Origin: Mycolicibacterium rhodesiae JS60
Lineage (GTDB): Bacteria > Actinomycetota > Actinomycetes > Mycobacteriales > Mycobacteriaceae
DNA length: 64,000 bases
Reading direction: 5' to 3'
Assembly (NCBI GenBank): GCA_000230935.2
Contig: AGIQ01000001.1
Span: 372,001-436,000, forward strand
Position numbers and translations under genes: made by a program. The notes beneath the pieces were generated by a model. That model had not been told where the DNA came from. It was given only the letters and a program-made list of their open reading frames with translations, and did no database searches. The first letter of the stretch is position 1; each line of letters starts with the position of its first letter. This document shows, piece after piece, positions 42,890-51,715 of this stretch.

Positions 42890-43573
42890 ATGAGCGCGCC
42901 CGATTTCGCGCCACGCCCGCAGCTGGCCGAGGATGTCGCGCGTTTCGTCCGGACCCGGATCTTCAACGGCACCTATCCCGCCGGTGAGTACATCCGGCTG
43001 GATCAGCTGGCGGCCGAATTGGGGATCAGCGTCACGCCGGTGCGGGAAGCGTTGTTCGAGCTGCGCGGTGAAGGCCTGCTGGATCAGTTGCCGCGGCGGG
43101 GTTTCGTCGTGCTGCCGTTCACCGACCGGGACATCAACGACGTCTCGAACCTGCAGGCCTACGTGGGTGGGCAGTTGGCCGCGCGGGCCGCGCTGAACAT
43201 CACCGACGAGCAACTGCGGGAGTTGTCGGCGATCCACGACGACCTGGTGGATGCCTATGCCGCCGACGACGCCCGTGCGGTCCGGTTGAACCACGAGTTC
43301 CACCGCGCCATCAACGTCGCGGCGGATTCACCGAAACTGGCACAGCTCATGTCCCAGATCACCCGGTACGCACCGGAGTCGGTGTTCCCCACCATCGAGG
43401 GCTGGCCGGCCAAGTCGATTGCCGACCACAAGCGGATCCTGGCGGCGCTCAAGGCGCGCGACGAGGAGCGGGCCAGGGCCGCGATGTCAGAGCACCTGGC
43501 CGCAGGGGCGGGGCCGCTCATCGAGCACTTGGTGAAACAGGGTGTGGCGCAGCGCTTTCACACCACCGAATAG
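42890..43573 (+). CDS. GntR/FadR-family transcriptional regulator
   Basis: 227 aa. GntR winged helix (ARFVRTRIFNGTYPAGEYIRLDQLAAELGISVTPVREALFELRGEGLLD) and an FCD ligand domain (NHEFHRAINVAADS, SIADHKRILAALKARDEERARAAMSEHL) with conserved metal-binding Asp/His. Start ATG 42890. It overlaps the end of the convergent maleylpyruvate isomerase-like gene by 16 bases. Likely controls its own operon through the dyad at 39683-39701. Confidence 0.9.
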   Translation: MSAPDFAPRPQLAEDVARFVRTRIFNGTYPAGEYIRLDQLAAELGISVTPVREALFELRGEGLLDQLPRRGFVVLPFTDRDINDVSNLQAYVGGQLAARAALNITDEQLRELSAIHDDLVDAYAADDARAVRLNHEFHRAINVAADSPKLAQLMSQITRYAPESVFPTIEGWPAKSIADHKRILAALKARDEERARAAMSEHLAAGAGPLIEHLVKQGVAQRFHTTE

Positions 43574-44172
43574 CCCGGCGGGAATGGACCGCGGCCGGTG
43601 AGCGCACACATCAGTGCCTGACCATCACCGCGGCGCTGCGCGACTTCGACAGCGAGACGCAGGATGCTGTCGACGATCCCGGGTGGCAGTGCTTCGGACA
43701 CACCGAGCGCGCGGGCCAGATCGACGCTGTGCAGCCCGAGTTCGAAGATGCGGGTGGGTAGGTAGTCCGACAGTCGCATTCCCCCGGCGATGGTCGCGAT
43801 CACCCGGTCGTCGGTGGCCAGCGTCGCGGTCGCGCGATCCTGCAGATCGCGCAACGTGTCCAGGGGATGTTCGCCCAGCGCGAGACCGGCTTGGACGGCG
43901 CGGGCGTCGAGCTGTACCGGGTCGGCGAGCAGGCCGGTGATCGCGAGGTAGTACTGCGCCGAGTCGGCAACGTCCACGCGGTCCGCGGGCCGCGCCGAGT
44001 ATTCGACGACGGTGGTGAACGACCGGCCGATGTGGCCGACCAGGGTGCGCACCGTCCATGGCCCGAGCGCGGGGGTGTCCCACCGGTCTTCGGGTATCTG
44101 CGCGACCACCGAGATGGCGTGGTCACCGGCCAGCCGGTAGAGGTTCACTTGCGTTTCGAGCGTCATCGCCAT
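43558..44172 (-). CDS. Mycothiol-dependent maleylpyruvate isomerase-like (DinB-fold) protein
   Basis: 204 aa. N-terminal four-helix domain with GPWTVRTLVGHIGRSFTTV, whose His is one of the metal ligands, and a later HSVDLARA helix with another His. The family includes mycothiol-dependent isomerases and S-transferases; the exact reaction here cannot be told. It ends the seven-gene minus-strand run that starts at 50975 and begins five bases after the ligase stop. Confidence 0.8.
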   Translation of the reverse strand: MAMTLETQVNLYRLAGDHAISVVAQIPEDRWDTPALGPWTVRTLVGHIGRSFTTVVEYSARPADRVDVADSAQYYLAITGLLADPVQLDARAVQAGLALGEHPLDTLRDLQDRATATLATDDRVIATIAGGMRLSDYLPTRIFELGLHSVDLARALGVSEALPPGIVDSILRLAVEVAQRRGDGQALMCALTGRGPFPPGYSVV

Positions 44173-44177
44173 GAAAG

Positions 44178-45653
44178 CTACGCCTGCGCGGCCAGCAACT
44201 CACGCAGTCGGCGGACGTCGACCTTCCCAGTGGTGCCCCGAGGCACGTCGTCATCGGAGTCCAGAAGCAGCCACACTGTCGGCACCTTGAACGAACTCAG
44301 CGTCGCGCGGGCCTCGGCACGCAGCTCGTCGATCGTTCGGCCGTCGCAGACAACCGCGGCCCCGACTCTCCCGTCCACGTCGGTGACGAACGCGGCCCGC
44401 ACACCGTCGATCTCCCGCAAGGCAGCCACCACCTCGGTGGGGTACACGGTGGCGCCGCTGACCTTGAACATGTCGTCGGATCTGCCGTGGTAGAACAGGA
44501 ATCCATCATCGTCGAGGTGCCCGAGGTCACCGGTCGGGTAGAAGCCGTCGGCAGTGAACACCTCCTCGCGGCTGCGCCTGCACACACCGCGCAGCGTGTG
44601 CGGCCCGCGGATCTGAATCATGCCGACGGCACCCGCGGGCAGCGGGTCGCCGCCGTCGATGTCGGCGATGCGAACCTCCATGCCGTCGAACGGTTTTCCG
44701 CAGCTTCCCCACGCTGACCGCGGCATATCGGTGTCGGCGGGGTAGCCGCAGTACGGTCCGAAGGCCTCCGTCATCCCGAACAGCGTGGCCCGCGCACCTG
44801 GTTCGGCGCGCTGATCGGCGGGCAGGAGGGCCTCCAGGCTGCCCGGGCGCAGCGCCGACAGGTCAGCCGGGATGTCGGCGGCACGATCGGCCAGCGCCTC
44901 GGCCTGATCGGGCCATCCGCGGAACAGGGTGACCTTCTCCCGTTCCAGCAGGCGCAGGGTGGCTTCGGGTTCGGGGGTCTCCTCGGTCACCAGGGTGGCC
45001 CCGGCGATCAGGGCGGACAGGATGCCGCCGGCGAGGCCGCCGACCCAAAAGAACGGCATCGGGAGATACAGCCGGGCATCGCTTTCGATACAGCGTGCTG
45101 CCAGCCCGGATCGCACTGCCGCCAGGGCGCTTCCGTGCGAGTGGAGCACGCCCTTGGGCGGGCCGCTGCTGCCGGAGGTGAACATGATGACCATCGGGTC
45201 GGCGGGAACGACGGTGTCGGCGAGCTCGCGGATCGGGCGGCCGGTCCCGGTGGGGAGTTCGTCAGCTCGCCAGACCTGTCGCAGTGCGGCAAGTGTCGGT
45301 AGGTCATCGAGATACCGGTGACCGCGAAACTCCTCGACGGCGATCAGGTATTGCACTGAGGCCGTGTGAAGCTGTGCCGCGAGTTCCCGCGCCGCGAGCA
45401 GGGTGCTCAGTGGAACCAGCACCGCGCCGATGCGCGTCAGAGCCAGCGCCAGCTGCACCCAGCGGACGTTGTTTCCCATGATCAGCCCGACCCGGCTGCC
45501 TTTGCCGATTCCCGCACCGACCAGGGCCCCCGCGAGACTGCTTGTCACCGAGTCGAGTTCGGCGTAGCTCATCCGCCCGGCGGTATCGATGACGAACGGC
45601 TTGTCGCCGAGTTCCGCCCGGGTCCGGATCAGTGCGTCGACGGTGTCAAGCAT
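44178..45653 (-). CDS. AMP-dependent acyl-CoA synthetase/ligase (third of three tandem)
   Basis: 491 aa. ANL superfamily motifs: VIMFTSGSSGPPKGVLHSHG (P-loop), FGMTEAFGPYCGYP, YPTGDLGHLDDDGFLFYHGRSDDMFKVSG and GTTGKVDVRRL with the catalytic Lys. ATG 45651-45653; a 60-codon upstream extension is Arg/Ser-rich and not used. Overlaps the preceding ligase by 8 bases. Activates a carboxylic acid to its CoA thioester. Confidence 0.9.
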   Translation of the reverse strand: MLDTVDALIRTRAELGDKPFVIDTAGRMSYAELDSVTSSLAGALVGAGIGKGSRVGLIMGNNVRWVQLALALTRIGAVLVPLSTLLAARELAAQLHTASVQYLIAVEEFRGHRYLDDLPTLAALRQVWRADELPTGTGRPIRELADTVVPADPMVIMFTSGSSGPPKGVLHSHGSALAAVRSGLAARCIESDARLYLPMPFFWVGGLAGGILSALIAGATLVTEETPEPEATLRLLEREKVTLFRGWPDQAEALADRAADIPADLSALRPGSLEALLPADQRAEPGARATLFGMTEAFGPYCGYPADTDMPRSAWGSCGKPFDGMEVRIADIDGGDPLPAGAVGMIQIRGPHTLRGVCRRSREEVFTADGFYPTGDLGHLDDDGFLFYHGRSDDMFKVSGATVYPTEVVAALREIDGVRAAFVTDVDGRVGAAVVCDGRTIDELRAEARATLSSFKVPTVWLLLDSDDDVPRGTTGKVDVRRLRELLAAQA

Positions 45654-47115
45654 CGAACAGCGCCGCCAGTCGGGGCAGGTCGACCTTGCCGCTGGACTTG
45701 AGCGGCAGCTCGTCGGGGGCGAGGACGGCGAACCGCCTCGGGATCTTGTACGACGAGAGTTCGGTTTTGAGTTTCTCGCGCACACCGGCTTCGTCGAACG
45801 TGCGGCCGTCCGGAACGAGCACGACGGCGGCAACGAGCTGCCCGCGTTCGGGGTCGGGAAGGGGCAGGACGTGGGCCGCCAGACCGTCGGTGACGTGAAA
45901 GATGGCCTTCTCCACCTCGGCCGGAAAGACGTTGGCGCCCGCGGTTTTGATCATCGATCCGCTTCTGCCGAGGAAGTAGAAGAAGCCGTCGGCGTCGGTG
46001 CGGACCAGGTCACCGGTGTGAAACCAGCCTTCGGCGTCGAAGCATTCCTCACGGCTGCGCTTGTAGTACCCCTGCATCAGGTAGCGGCCCCGGATGCACA
46101 GCTCACCGTCGACGATCTTCGTCTCGAACCCGGGCGCGGGTCGGCCGAACGACCCGCGGCGGTGCTCGGGCTGGTCGGTCTCATCGCCGCTGAGCAGGAC
46201 GACGCCACCGGCCTCGGTCATGCCCAGCATATTGTGCCGCAGCTCCGGATCGGGCGGGCGCATCTCGGGAGCCATGATGGGGTAGAGGTTGCCGCGCCGC
46301 ATCGACGACAGATCGCGGTGCGGGAAGCTCTCGTGACGGGCCAAATGCTGTATGCCGGCGGCGAATCCGTTCGTCATCGTCGGCCGCACCTCTTCCAGCA
46401 GGTCGAGAGTGGCGCGCGGATCGGCGTTGGAGCACACCAGCGTCGAGCCGGCGACCAGCGTCGCCAGCAGACCGAACCCAAGACCGCCGATCCAGAAGAA
46501 CGGTGAGTTGCAGAACAGCCGATCCTGCGCCGTCAGCCCGCGAATCTCGTTGAGATTGCGCTGATGACCCAGCAGGGCTTCGTGGGTGTGCACGACCCCC
46601 TTGGGGGTGCCGCTCGATCCCGACGTATAGACGATCGTCAGCGTGTCGCAGCCCTCGACATCCTCTTCGACCGCGGCGGCGACCTCCGGTGCGGCGGCAT
46701 CGGCCGTCTTGTGGTCGAAGACGATGTGTCGCAGCCACGGCGCCGTCATGTGCGCCAGGCGATCCCGGTAGTCGTGCCCGCGGAAAGATGCGGTGGCCAG
46801 CAGGATCTCGGTATCGCTGTGAACAAGTTGATCGCGCAGCTCGCGTTCGGTGCAGAACGTCGAGAACGGAACCACGACCGCACCGATGCGCGCCGCGGCC
46901 AGCATCGCGACCACAAACGCGCTGCCGTTGGGGTAGAGCAGTCCGACGTGAGTGCCCTTGCCGGCACCCATGCCGATCAGTTCACGTGCGAGCGAGGCGG
47001 AACGCTGGTCGGCCGCGGCGTAGGTCAGCCACTCGGTATCGCACACCAGCAGCAGATGATCGCCGCGCGTGGTTGCCTGTTCGCGCAGCAGCCGCCCGAC
47101 GGTGTCAGCGGTCAC
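45646..47115 (-). CDS. AMP-dependent acyl-CoA synthetase/ligase (second of three tandem)
   Basis: 489 aa. TIVYTSGSSGTPKGVVHTHE, NMLGMTEAGGVVL, WFHTGDLVRTDADGFFYFLGRSGSMIKTAG and SSGKVDLPRL. Clearly paralogous to the neighbour at 44178 over the whole length (for example GxHVGLLYPNGSAFVVAMLAAARIGAVVVP). GTG 47113-47115 is the start; it overlaps the upstream ligase by 11 bases. Confidence 0.9.
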   Translation of the reverse strand: MTADTVGRLLREQATTRGDHLLLVCDTEWLTYAAADQRSASLARELIGMGAGKGTHVGLLYPNGSAFVVAMLAAARIGAVVVPFSTFCTERELRDQLVHSDTEILLATASFRGHDYRDRLAHMTAPWLRHIVFDHKTADAAAPEVAAAVEEDVEGCDTLTIVYTSGSSGTPKGVVHTHEALLGHQRNLNEIRGLTAQDRLFCNSPFFWIGGLGFGLLATLVAGSTLVCSNADPRATLDLLEEVRPTMTNGFAAGIQHLARHESFPHRDLSSMRRGNLYPIMAPEMRPPDPELRHNMLGMTEAGGVVLLSGDETDQPEHRRGSFGRPAPGFETKIVDGELCIRGRYLMQGYYKRSREECFDAEGWFHTGDLVRTDADGFFYFLGRSGSMIKTAGANVFPAEVEKAIFHVTDGLAAHVLPLPDPERGQLVAAVVLVPDGRTFDEAGVREKLKTELSSYKIPRRFAVLAPDELPLKSSGKVDLPRLAALFDA

Positions 47116-48562
47116 GGCCGGTGAAGTGTTGCCGGACCGCGAGCAGATCGGCCTTTCCGGACGGCGTCCGCGGAATAGCGTTGACGATCGCGATCTCCGA
47201 GGGAATTTCATACGGCGCCAACCGGGCTCGCAGGTACTCGGTCAAATCGGCACCGCTGGCCGAGCCCGCCGCGCGCAACTCGACCATCGCGACCGGGGTG
47301 TCGCCCAGGCGTTCGTCCGGCCGGCCCACCACCGCGGCACCCAGCACCGCCGGGTGACTCTCCAACGCGGCGCGCACGTCGTCGGGCAGGACCTTGAAGC
47401 CGCCGCGGATGATGGCCTGATCGGCGCGCCCGAGGATCCACAGGAAGCCGTCGGCGTCGATGCGGGCAAGGTCGGTGGTCCGCACCCAGTCCGCGTCGTG
47501 GCCGAGCTGCCCCGGCTTCACTTCCAGCAGGCCCTGCTGATCCGGTTCCAGCGGTGTGCCATCGTCAGCCACCACCCGCAGCTGCGCGCCGAGGCTGGCC
47601 CGGCCGACGCTGCCCCGCTTGGACTGCCAGAACCTGCGATGGTCGACCAGCGTCCAGCCGGCCACGCCGCCGCCGAATTCCGTTGCCGCGTAGGATGTCA
47701 GCACCGGGATGCCGAACTTGTCGGTGAATGCGTCGGCATCTTCGGCCGACAATGGCGCGGTGCCCGAGGTGACGGCCCGCACGCCGGCGAGATCGTCGGG
47801 GCCGAGATCGGAGTGCAGTACCATCCGCAATGCGGCGGGCACCAGCGACACCGCCTTGGGCCGGTAGCTGCGCACCGCAGCGGCCCACGACGCGAGCTCG
47901 AATCGGGGCAGCAGCACGAACGGCCTTGCCTCGCAGATGCATTGCAGCACCCGATACACCCCACCGATGTGCACCAGCGGCGCGTTGACGATCGCCACGC
48001 TCCCGGATACCGCCGTCGGCGCGGGGGCGTCGGGGAAGTCGGTGCCGATGACCGACACCGCCAGCATGTCGTAGGTGAGGTCGACGCGTTTGGGCGGACC
48101 GGTGGTGCCGCTGGTCAGCATCCGAACGGCCACCGCCGAGAGCGCGGGGCGGCCCGGCTTCCCTTGCCGGATCCGCGGCGCGTCACCCAGGTCGCCGATC
48201 GTCACCACCGTGGTGGCGTCCGTCGGCTGGGCTAGCCGGTTGATGTCGTCGGCGGTTCCGATGACGACCGGAAGGGTGAGTGCCGCGACGTCGGCCCTGA
48301 TGCGTTCGTCACCCCGCGACGGGTTGACGACGACGACGCATCCCCCCGCCGACAGCACGCCCAGCAGCGTTGCGACGTGTGCGGGAGTGTTGCGCAACAG
48401 GATTCCCACGTGTGTGCCGGGTTGCACTGTGGCAGCGATCTGACCGCTCAGCTCGCCGAGTTGTCCCCACGTATGCCAGTCGCCGTCGTACTCGATCGCC
48501 CTCGCCCCTGGGTCCAGCCCGAGGACCGCGCCGATCCGCCGGCTCAGTGGGTGCGCGGACAC
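47105..48562 (-). CDS. AMP-dependent acyl-CoA synthetase/ligase (first of three tandem)
   Basis: 485 aa. More divergent than the other two: P-loop VRMLTSGTTGPPKRVDLTYD has Arg where the usual Gly follows Lys; A5-type YAATEFGGGVAG; TTDLARIDADGFLWILGRADQAIIRGG and RTPSGKADLLAV with the catalytic Lys. GTG 48560-48562 shares a base with the upstream enoyl-CoA hydratase stop (TAGTG). Confidence 0.88.
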   Translation of the reverse strand: MSAHPLSRRIGAVLGLDPGARAIEYDGDWHTWGQLGELSGQIAATVQPGTHVGILLRNTPAHVATLLGVLSAGGCVVVVNPSRGDERIRADVAALTLPVVIGTADDINRLAQPTDATTVVTIGDLGDAPRIRQGKPGRPALSAVAVRMLTSGTTGPPKRVDLTYDMLAVSVIGTDFPDAPAPTAVSGSVAIVNAPLVHIGGVYRVLQCICEARPFVLLPRFELASWAAAVRSYRPKAVSLVPAALRMVLHSDLGPDDLAGVRAVTSGTAPLSAEDADAFTDKFGIPVLTSYAATEFGGGVAGWTLVDHRRFWQSKRGSVGRASLGAQLRVVADDGTPLEPDQQGLLEVKPGQLGHDADWVRTTDLARIDADGFLWILGRADQAIIRGGFKVLPDDVRAALESHPAVLGAAVVGRPDERLGDTPVAMVELRAAGSASGADLTEYLRARLAPYEIPSEIAIVNAIPRTPSGKADLLAVRQHFTGRDR

Positions 48563-49347
48563 TAGCGAACCTTCGGGGTGATCCGGATCTTCTCCTGCTC
48601 GGCCAACTCGGCCTGGCCCAGCGGGTTGCCCAACCGGGTGTAGATCAGGTTCTGCTCCATCGCCGCCCGATACGGCTTGTCCAGCGATTCCCAGATCGCC
48701 TTGACGGTGCCCTGGGTGGCTGACGGCGGCTTGGCGGCGATCGTCGCGGCGATCTCGTGCGCGCGTGACCACAGGTCGTCGGGAGCAACGACCTCGGACA
48801 CGAGGCCGATCCGCAATGCGGTATCCGCGCTTACCCGTTCGTCGTTGCCCATCAACGCGATTCGCAGCGACTCACCGAGGCCGATCTTGCGCATCAGCCC
48901 GATCGGTTCGAGCGCACAGACCAGACCTGCGCTGACGTGGGAATCGAAGAAGGTGGCTTCCTCCGAGCAGATCACCACATCGGACTCGTTGATGAAATAG
49001 AACGCCCCGGCCGTGCACATGCCGTGCACCGCGCACACGACGGGCTTCCACATCTTCTGCCACTTCGGGCTGAGCAGTTCGCCCGGGTCTTCGTGGTTCC
49101 ACACGTTCTGCGGTTGGCCGTAGGGGGTCTTGACGTCCAGCCCGGCGCTGAACGCCCGATCCCCGGCCGCGCGCAGCACCACCGCGTTGATCGCGTTGTC
49201 GTTCTTCACGATCCGCCACGCGGCGGCCACCTCTTCGCACATGGTGCGGTTGAAGGAGTTGAGTGTGTCGGGACGGTTCAGGGTGATGGTGGCGACGTGG
49301 TCGGTGCGGTCGAAGTCGAGCAGGATGGTCTCGAACGCGGCGGTCAT
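48562..49347 (-). CDS. Enoyl-CoA hydratase/isomerase (crotonase) family protein
   Basis: 261 aa. Crotonase fold: TITLNRPDTLNSFNRTM, FSAGLDVKTP oxyanion loop, VCAVHGMCTAGAFYFI and EEATFFDSHVSAGLVCALEPIG. The second catalytic Glu position of classical hydratases is not obvious, so a dehydratase, hydrolase or isomerase role is possible. Shares the rare ATFFD-HVS-GLV block with the next upstream gene, showing tandem duplication. ATG 49345-49347 overlaps that gene's stop. Confidence 0.88.
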   Translation of the reverse strand: MTAAFETILLDFDRTDHVATITLNRPDTLNSFNRTMCEEVAAAWRIVKNDNAINAVVLRAAGDRAFSAGLDVKTPYGQPQNVWNHEDPGELLSPKWQKMWKPVVCAVHGMCTAGAFYFINESDVVICSEEATFFDSHVSAGLVCALEPIGLMRKIGLGESLRIALMGNDERVSADTALRIGLVSEVVAPDDLWSRAHEIAATIAAKPPSATQGTVKAIWESLDKPYRAAMEQNLIYTRLGNPLGQAELAEQEKIRITPKVR

Positions 49348-50147
49348 CGGCAGAGCCATTCCGGGGTGCGCTTCTCGACGAAGGCCTTCGGGCCTTCCAG
49401 GGAATCCACGGTGTGCAGGTTGCGCTCCCGGAAGGCCTCGGCGAGCATCTCGGCCTCGTGCATCGGGATCTCGCGGCCTTTGATGATCGCCAGGCGGGTG
49501 CCCCGAACGGCCAACGGCGCATTGCGCGTGACGATCTCGGCGATCTCGTGGGCCCGTTCGAGAAGCCGCTCGTGCTCGACGATCTCGGTGATCAGACCGA
49601 GGTCGTAGGCGCGCTGGGCGTCCATCCGTTCGTGCTTTCCCATCATCGCCATCCGCAGCGCGACCGTGCGGGGCAGCACTCGAGCCAGGCGGACCATCTC
49701 CCGGCCGGCCACCAGGCCGATGGACACGTGCGGGTCGAAGAACGTCGCCTTCTCGGAGGCGATCACGATGTCGCCGGTGGTGACCCAGTCCAGGCCTGCC
49801 CCGCAGCAGATTCCATTGATCGCCGCGATCACCGGCTTGGCCATCCGGCGGAACGGCGGGGTGCCTTCCTGCGGAGCTTCCCACTGCTCGTAGGTGGACA
49901 GGAAGGGCCGTTCGTTGATGACCTTGCCGTCTTCGGGGATCTCCTTGACGTCGGCGCCGGTGCAGAAGGCGCGCCCGACGGCGGTGACGATCAGGATCCA
50001 GACGTTGTCGTCGTTTTCGGCCTCGTCGTAGGCCGAGCGCAATTCGGTGATCATGTGCGGGCTCAGGGCATTGAGCGCTTCCGGGCGGTTCAGCGTGATC
50101 GTGGCTGTATGACGCTGCACCTCATAGCCGATGGTGTCGTATGACAT
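49344..50147 (-). CDS. Enoyl-CoA hydratase/isomerase (crotonase) family protein
   Basis: 267 aa. TITLNRPEALNALSPHM, FCTGADVKEIP, IAAINGICCGAGLDWVTTGDI and EKATFFDPHVSIGLVAGREMVRLARVLPR. ATG 50145-50147 is chosen for its GAGG ribosome site; an ATG four codons upstream is possible. Sits between two other crotonases in the same operon. Confidence 0.88.
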   Translation of the reverse strand: MSYDTIGYEVQRHTATITLNRPEALNALSPHMITELRSAYDEAENDDNVWILIVTAVGRAFCTGADVKEIPEDGKVINERPFLSTYEQWEAPQEGTPPFRRMAKPVIAAINGICCGAGLDWVTTGDIVIASEKATFFDPHVSIGLVAGREMVRLARVLPRTVALRMAMMGKHERMDAQRAYDLGLITEIVEHERLLERAHEIAEIVTRNAPLAVRGTRLAIIKGREIPMHEAEMLAEAFRERNLHTVDSLEGPKAFVEKRTPEWLCR

Positions 50148-50162
50148 CTGGTTCCTCATCTC

Positions 50163-50975
50163 TCATCGCCCGGTGAAGTCGGGGTCGCGCCGCTCCCGGA
50201 ACGCCGCCAGTCCTTCTTTGAAATCCGCAGTCCGGCAAGATAGTTCGAGGTTGAACAATTCCTGCGTCATGGCCTGGTTCAGGGTGGCGTACTGGCTGTG
50301 GTTGATCGCCTGTTTGGCAAGGCCCATCGCAACGGTGGGGCCCGACGCCAGCCGGTCGAGCAGGGCGGCCACGGTGGCGTCGAGATCGACGGGGTCGGCA
50401 CTGCGATGGATCAGGCCCCACTGCGCCGCCGTCGTGCCGTCGACCTTCTCGCCGAGCAGCAGCATTTCTTTGGCGCGGGCCAGCCCCACCAGACGGGGCA
50501 ACAGCCACGTCGAACCGGAGTCCGGGCTGAAGCCGCGGTCCAGGAACGGCTCCCAGAACACGGCATCGGACGCGGCGACGGTGAAGTCCGCGGCGAGCGC
50601 GAGGTTGGCGCCCATGCCGGCGGCCCAGCCGCGCACCGTGCACACCACCGGCAGTGCCACGGTGTGCACCAGTTCGATCACCCGGTGCGCGGTGTGCGGG
50701 ATCCGGCGGACCAGGTCGCCGGTGCGGGGCCGCGCGCCGCCGCTGTTGGAGCCCACCCAGTCGACGCCGGCGCAGAAGTCCGAGCCTGCCCCGCACAGGT
50801 GCACCGCCCGCAGGCTGTCGTCGCTGGCAGCGCTCACCAGCACGCTGTTGAGCGTATCGATCATGCTGTGGCTGAGCGCATTACGTCGACCGGTGCGGTC
50901 GAGCACGATGTGCAGTACGGCGCCATCTCGTGATGTCGTCACGACACCATCGCCCGACTGGGCCTGGTCACCCAC
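50163..50975 (-). CDS. Enoyl-CoA hydratase/isomerase (PaaG-like) family protein
   Basis: 270 aa. HIVLDRTGRRNALSHSM, FCAGVDWVGS, VCTVRGWAAGMGANLALAADF, then FLDRGFSPDSGSTWLLPRLVG, where Asp occupies the position of a catalytic Glu as in PaaG-type isomerases. First gene of the minus-strand operon of three crotonases, three ligases and one isomerase-like gene; its GTG (50973-50975) is 46 bp from the palindrome at 51022. Confidence 0.88.
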   Translation of the reverse strand: MGDQAQSGDGVVTTSRDGAVLHIVLDRTGRRNALSHSMIDTLNSVLVSAASDDSLRAVHLCGAGSDFCAGVDWVGSNSGGARPRTGDLVRRIPHTAHRVIELVHTVALPVVCTVRGWAAGMGANLALAADFTVAASDAVFWEPFLDRGFSPDSGSTWLLPRLVGLARAKEMLLLGEKVDGTTAAQWGLIHRSADPVDLDATVAALLDRLASGPTVAMGLAKQAINHSQYATLNQAMTQELFNLELSCRTADFKEGLAAFRERRDPDFTGR

Positions 50976-51021
50976 CGAAGAATCCGCCCTTCCGCGACTT
51001 TACGGATAGCCATACAGTAGT

Positions 51022-51041
51022 GCTATCTTGTACAAGATAGC
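51022..51041. promoter_or_regulatory. 20-bp perfect palindrome, FadR-type operator
   Basis: GCTATCTTGTACAAGATAGC, centred in the 89-bp divergent intergenic region between 50975 and 51065. The core TTGTACAA fits the T-n-GT-n-AC-n-A pattern of FadR-group GntR regulators, and such a regulator is encoded two genes away at 51712. Both divergent operons are likely controlled from here. Confidence 0.75.
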
Positions 51042-51064
51042 AAGGATAGGCTGGCGAGGGAGAC

Positions 51065-51715
51065 ATGGGCGACGGCGAGGACCGGCGGTTCGGTGAACTG
51101 CCGCTTTCGCAGACGGTCGAGGCTGCAGCGGCGATGCGCCGGCTGACCACCATGCTGGTGTCACTGGAACAACCCAATGCCGTCGTCGACGCCATGGTTG
51201 CGCAGTTTGCCGACTGGGAACGTGAACTGGCCCCGGCGCTGCCGGCGGATCTGTCGCCCAGAATGGGCGCCGATGACGAGTCGAAGCGAATCTATGTACA
51301 GCGGGCCTTCGACATCGGCGCATACAACCCGTGTTTTCCGGAGTACGACATCGACGAGATGGGCCCTGAAACCGCCTCGGGCCGAGTCAATTTCCCGGTG
51401 GCGTACGAAGGCCCGCCGGGCCTGGTGCACGGGGGTTTCCTCGGGGTGTTCTTCGATTGCGTGATTCAGCAGCACAGCTGCGCGGTCGGCAGGGCCGGCG
51501 AGACTCGATCGCTGACCGTCAGCTACCGCAAGCCCGCCCCGCTCAACACCGACCTGAGCTTCGACATCGCACGCAGCGAAGGCGACCGCGGGATCACCGC
51601 CACCGCTCGCCTCATGCTCGGCGACAAGGTGCTGTGCATCGGCGAGGCCGACACTGTTTCCAGGCATCAGGATCGGCTTGCAGCCAGCCGGTTCGGCCGG
51701 CGAAGGACCCCATGA
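51065..51715 (+). CDS. PaaI-type hotdog-fold thioesterase
   Basis: 216 aa. A helical N-terminus of about 80 residues precedes the hotdog domain with GPPGLVHGGFLGVFFDCVIQQ (HGG active-site motif) and SLTVSYRKPAPLNTDLSF. Hydrolyses a CoA thioester, perhaps to recycle CoA in the pathway. Start ATG 51065 after GCGAGGGAG; stop overlaps the GntR start (ATGA). Confidence 0.85.
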   Translation: MGDGEDRRFGELPLSQTVEAAAAMRRLTTMLVSLEQPNAVVDAMVAQFADWERELAPALPADLSPRMGADDESKRIYVQRAFDIGAYNPCFPEYDIDEMGPETASGRVNFPVAYEGPPGLVHGGFLGVFFDCVIQQHSCAVGRAGETRSLTVSYRKPAPLNTDLSFDIARSEGDRGITATARLMLGDKVLCIGEADTVSRHQDRLAASRFGRRRTP

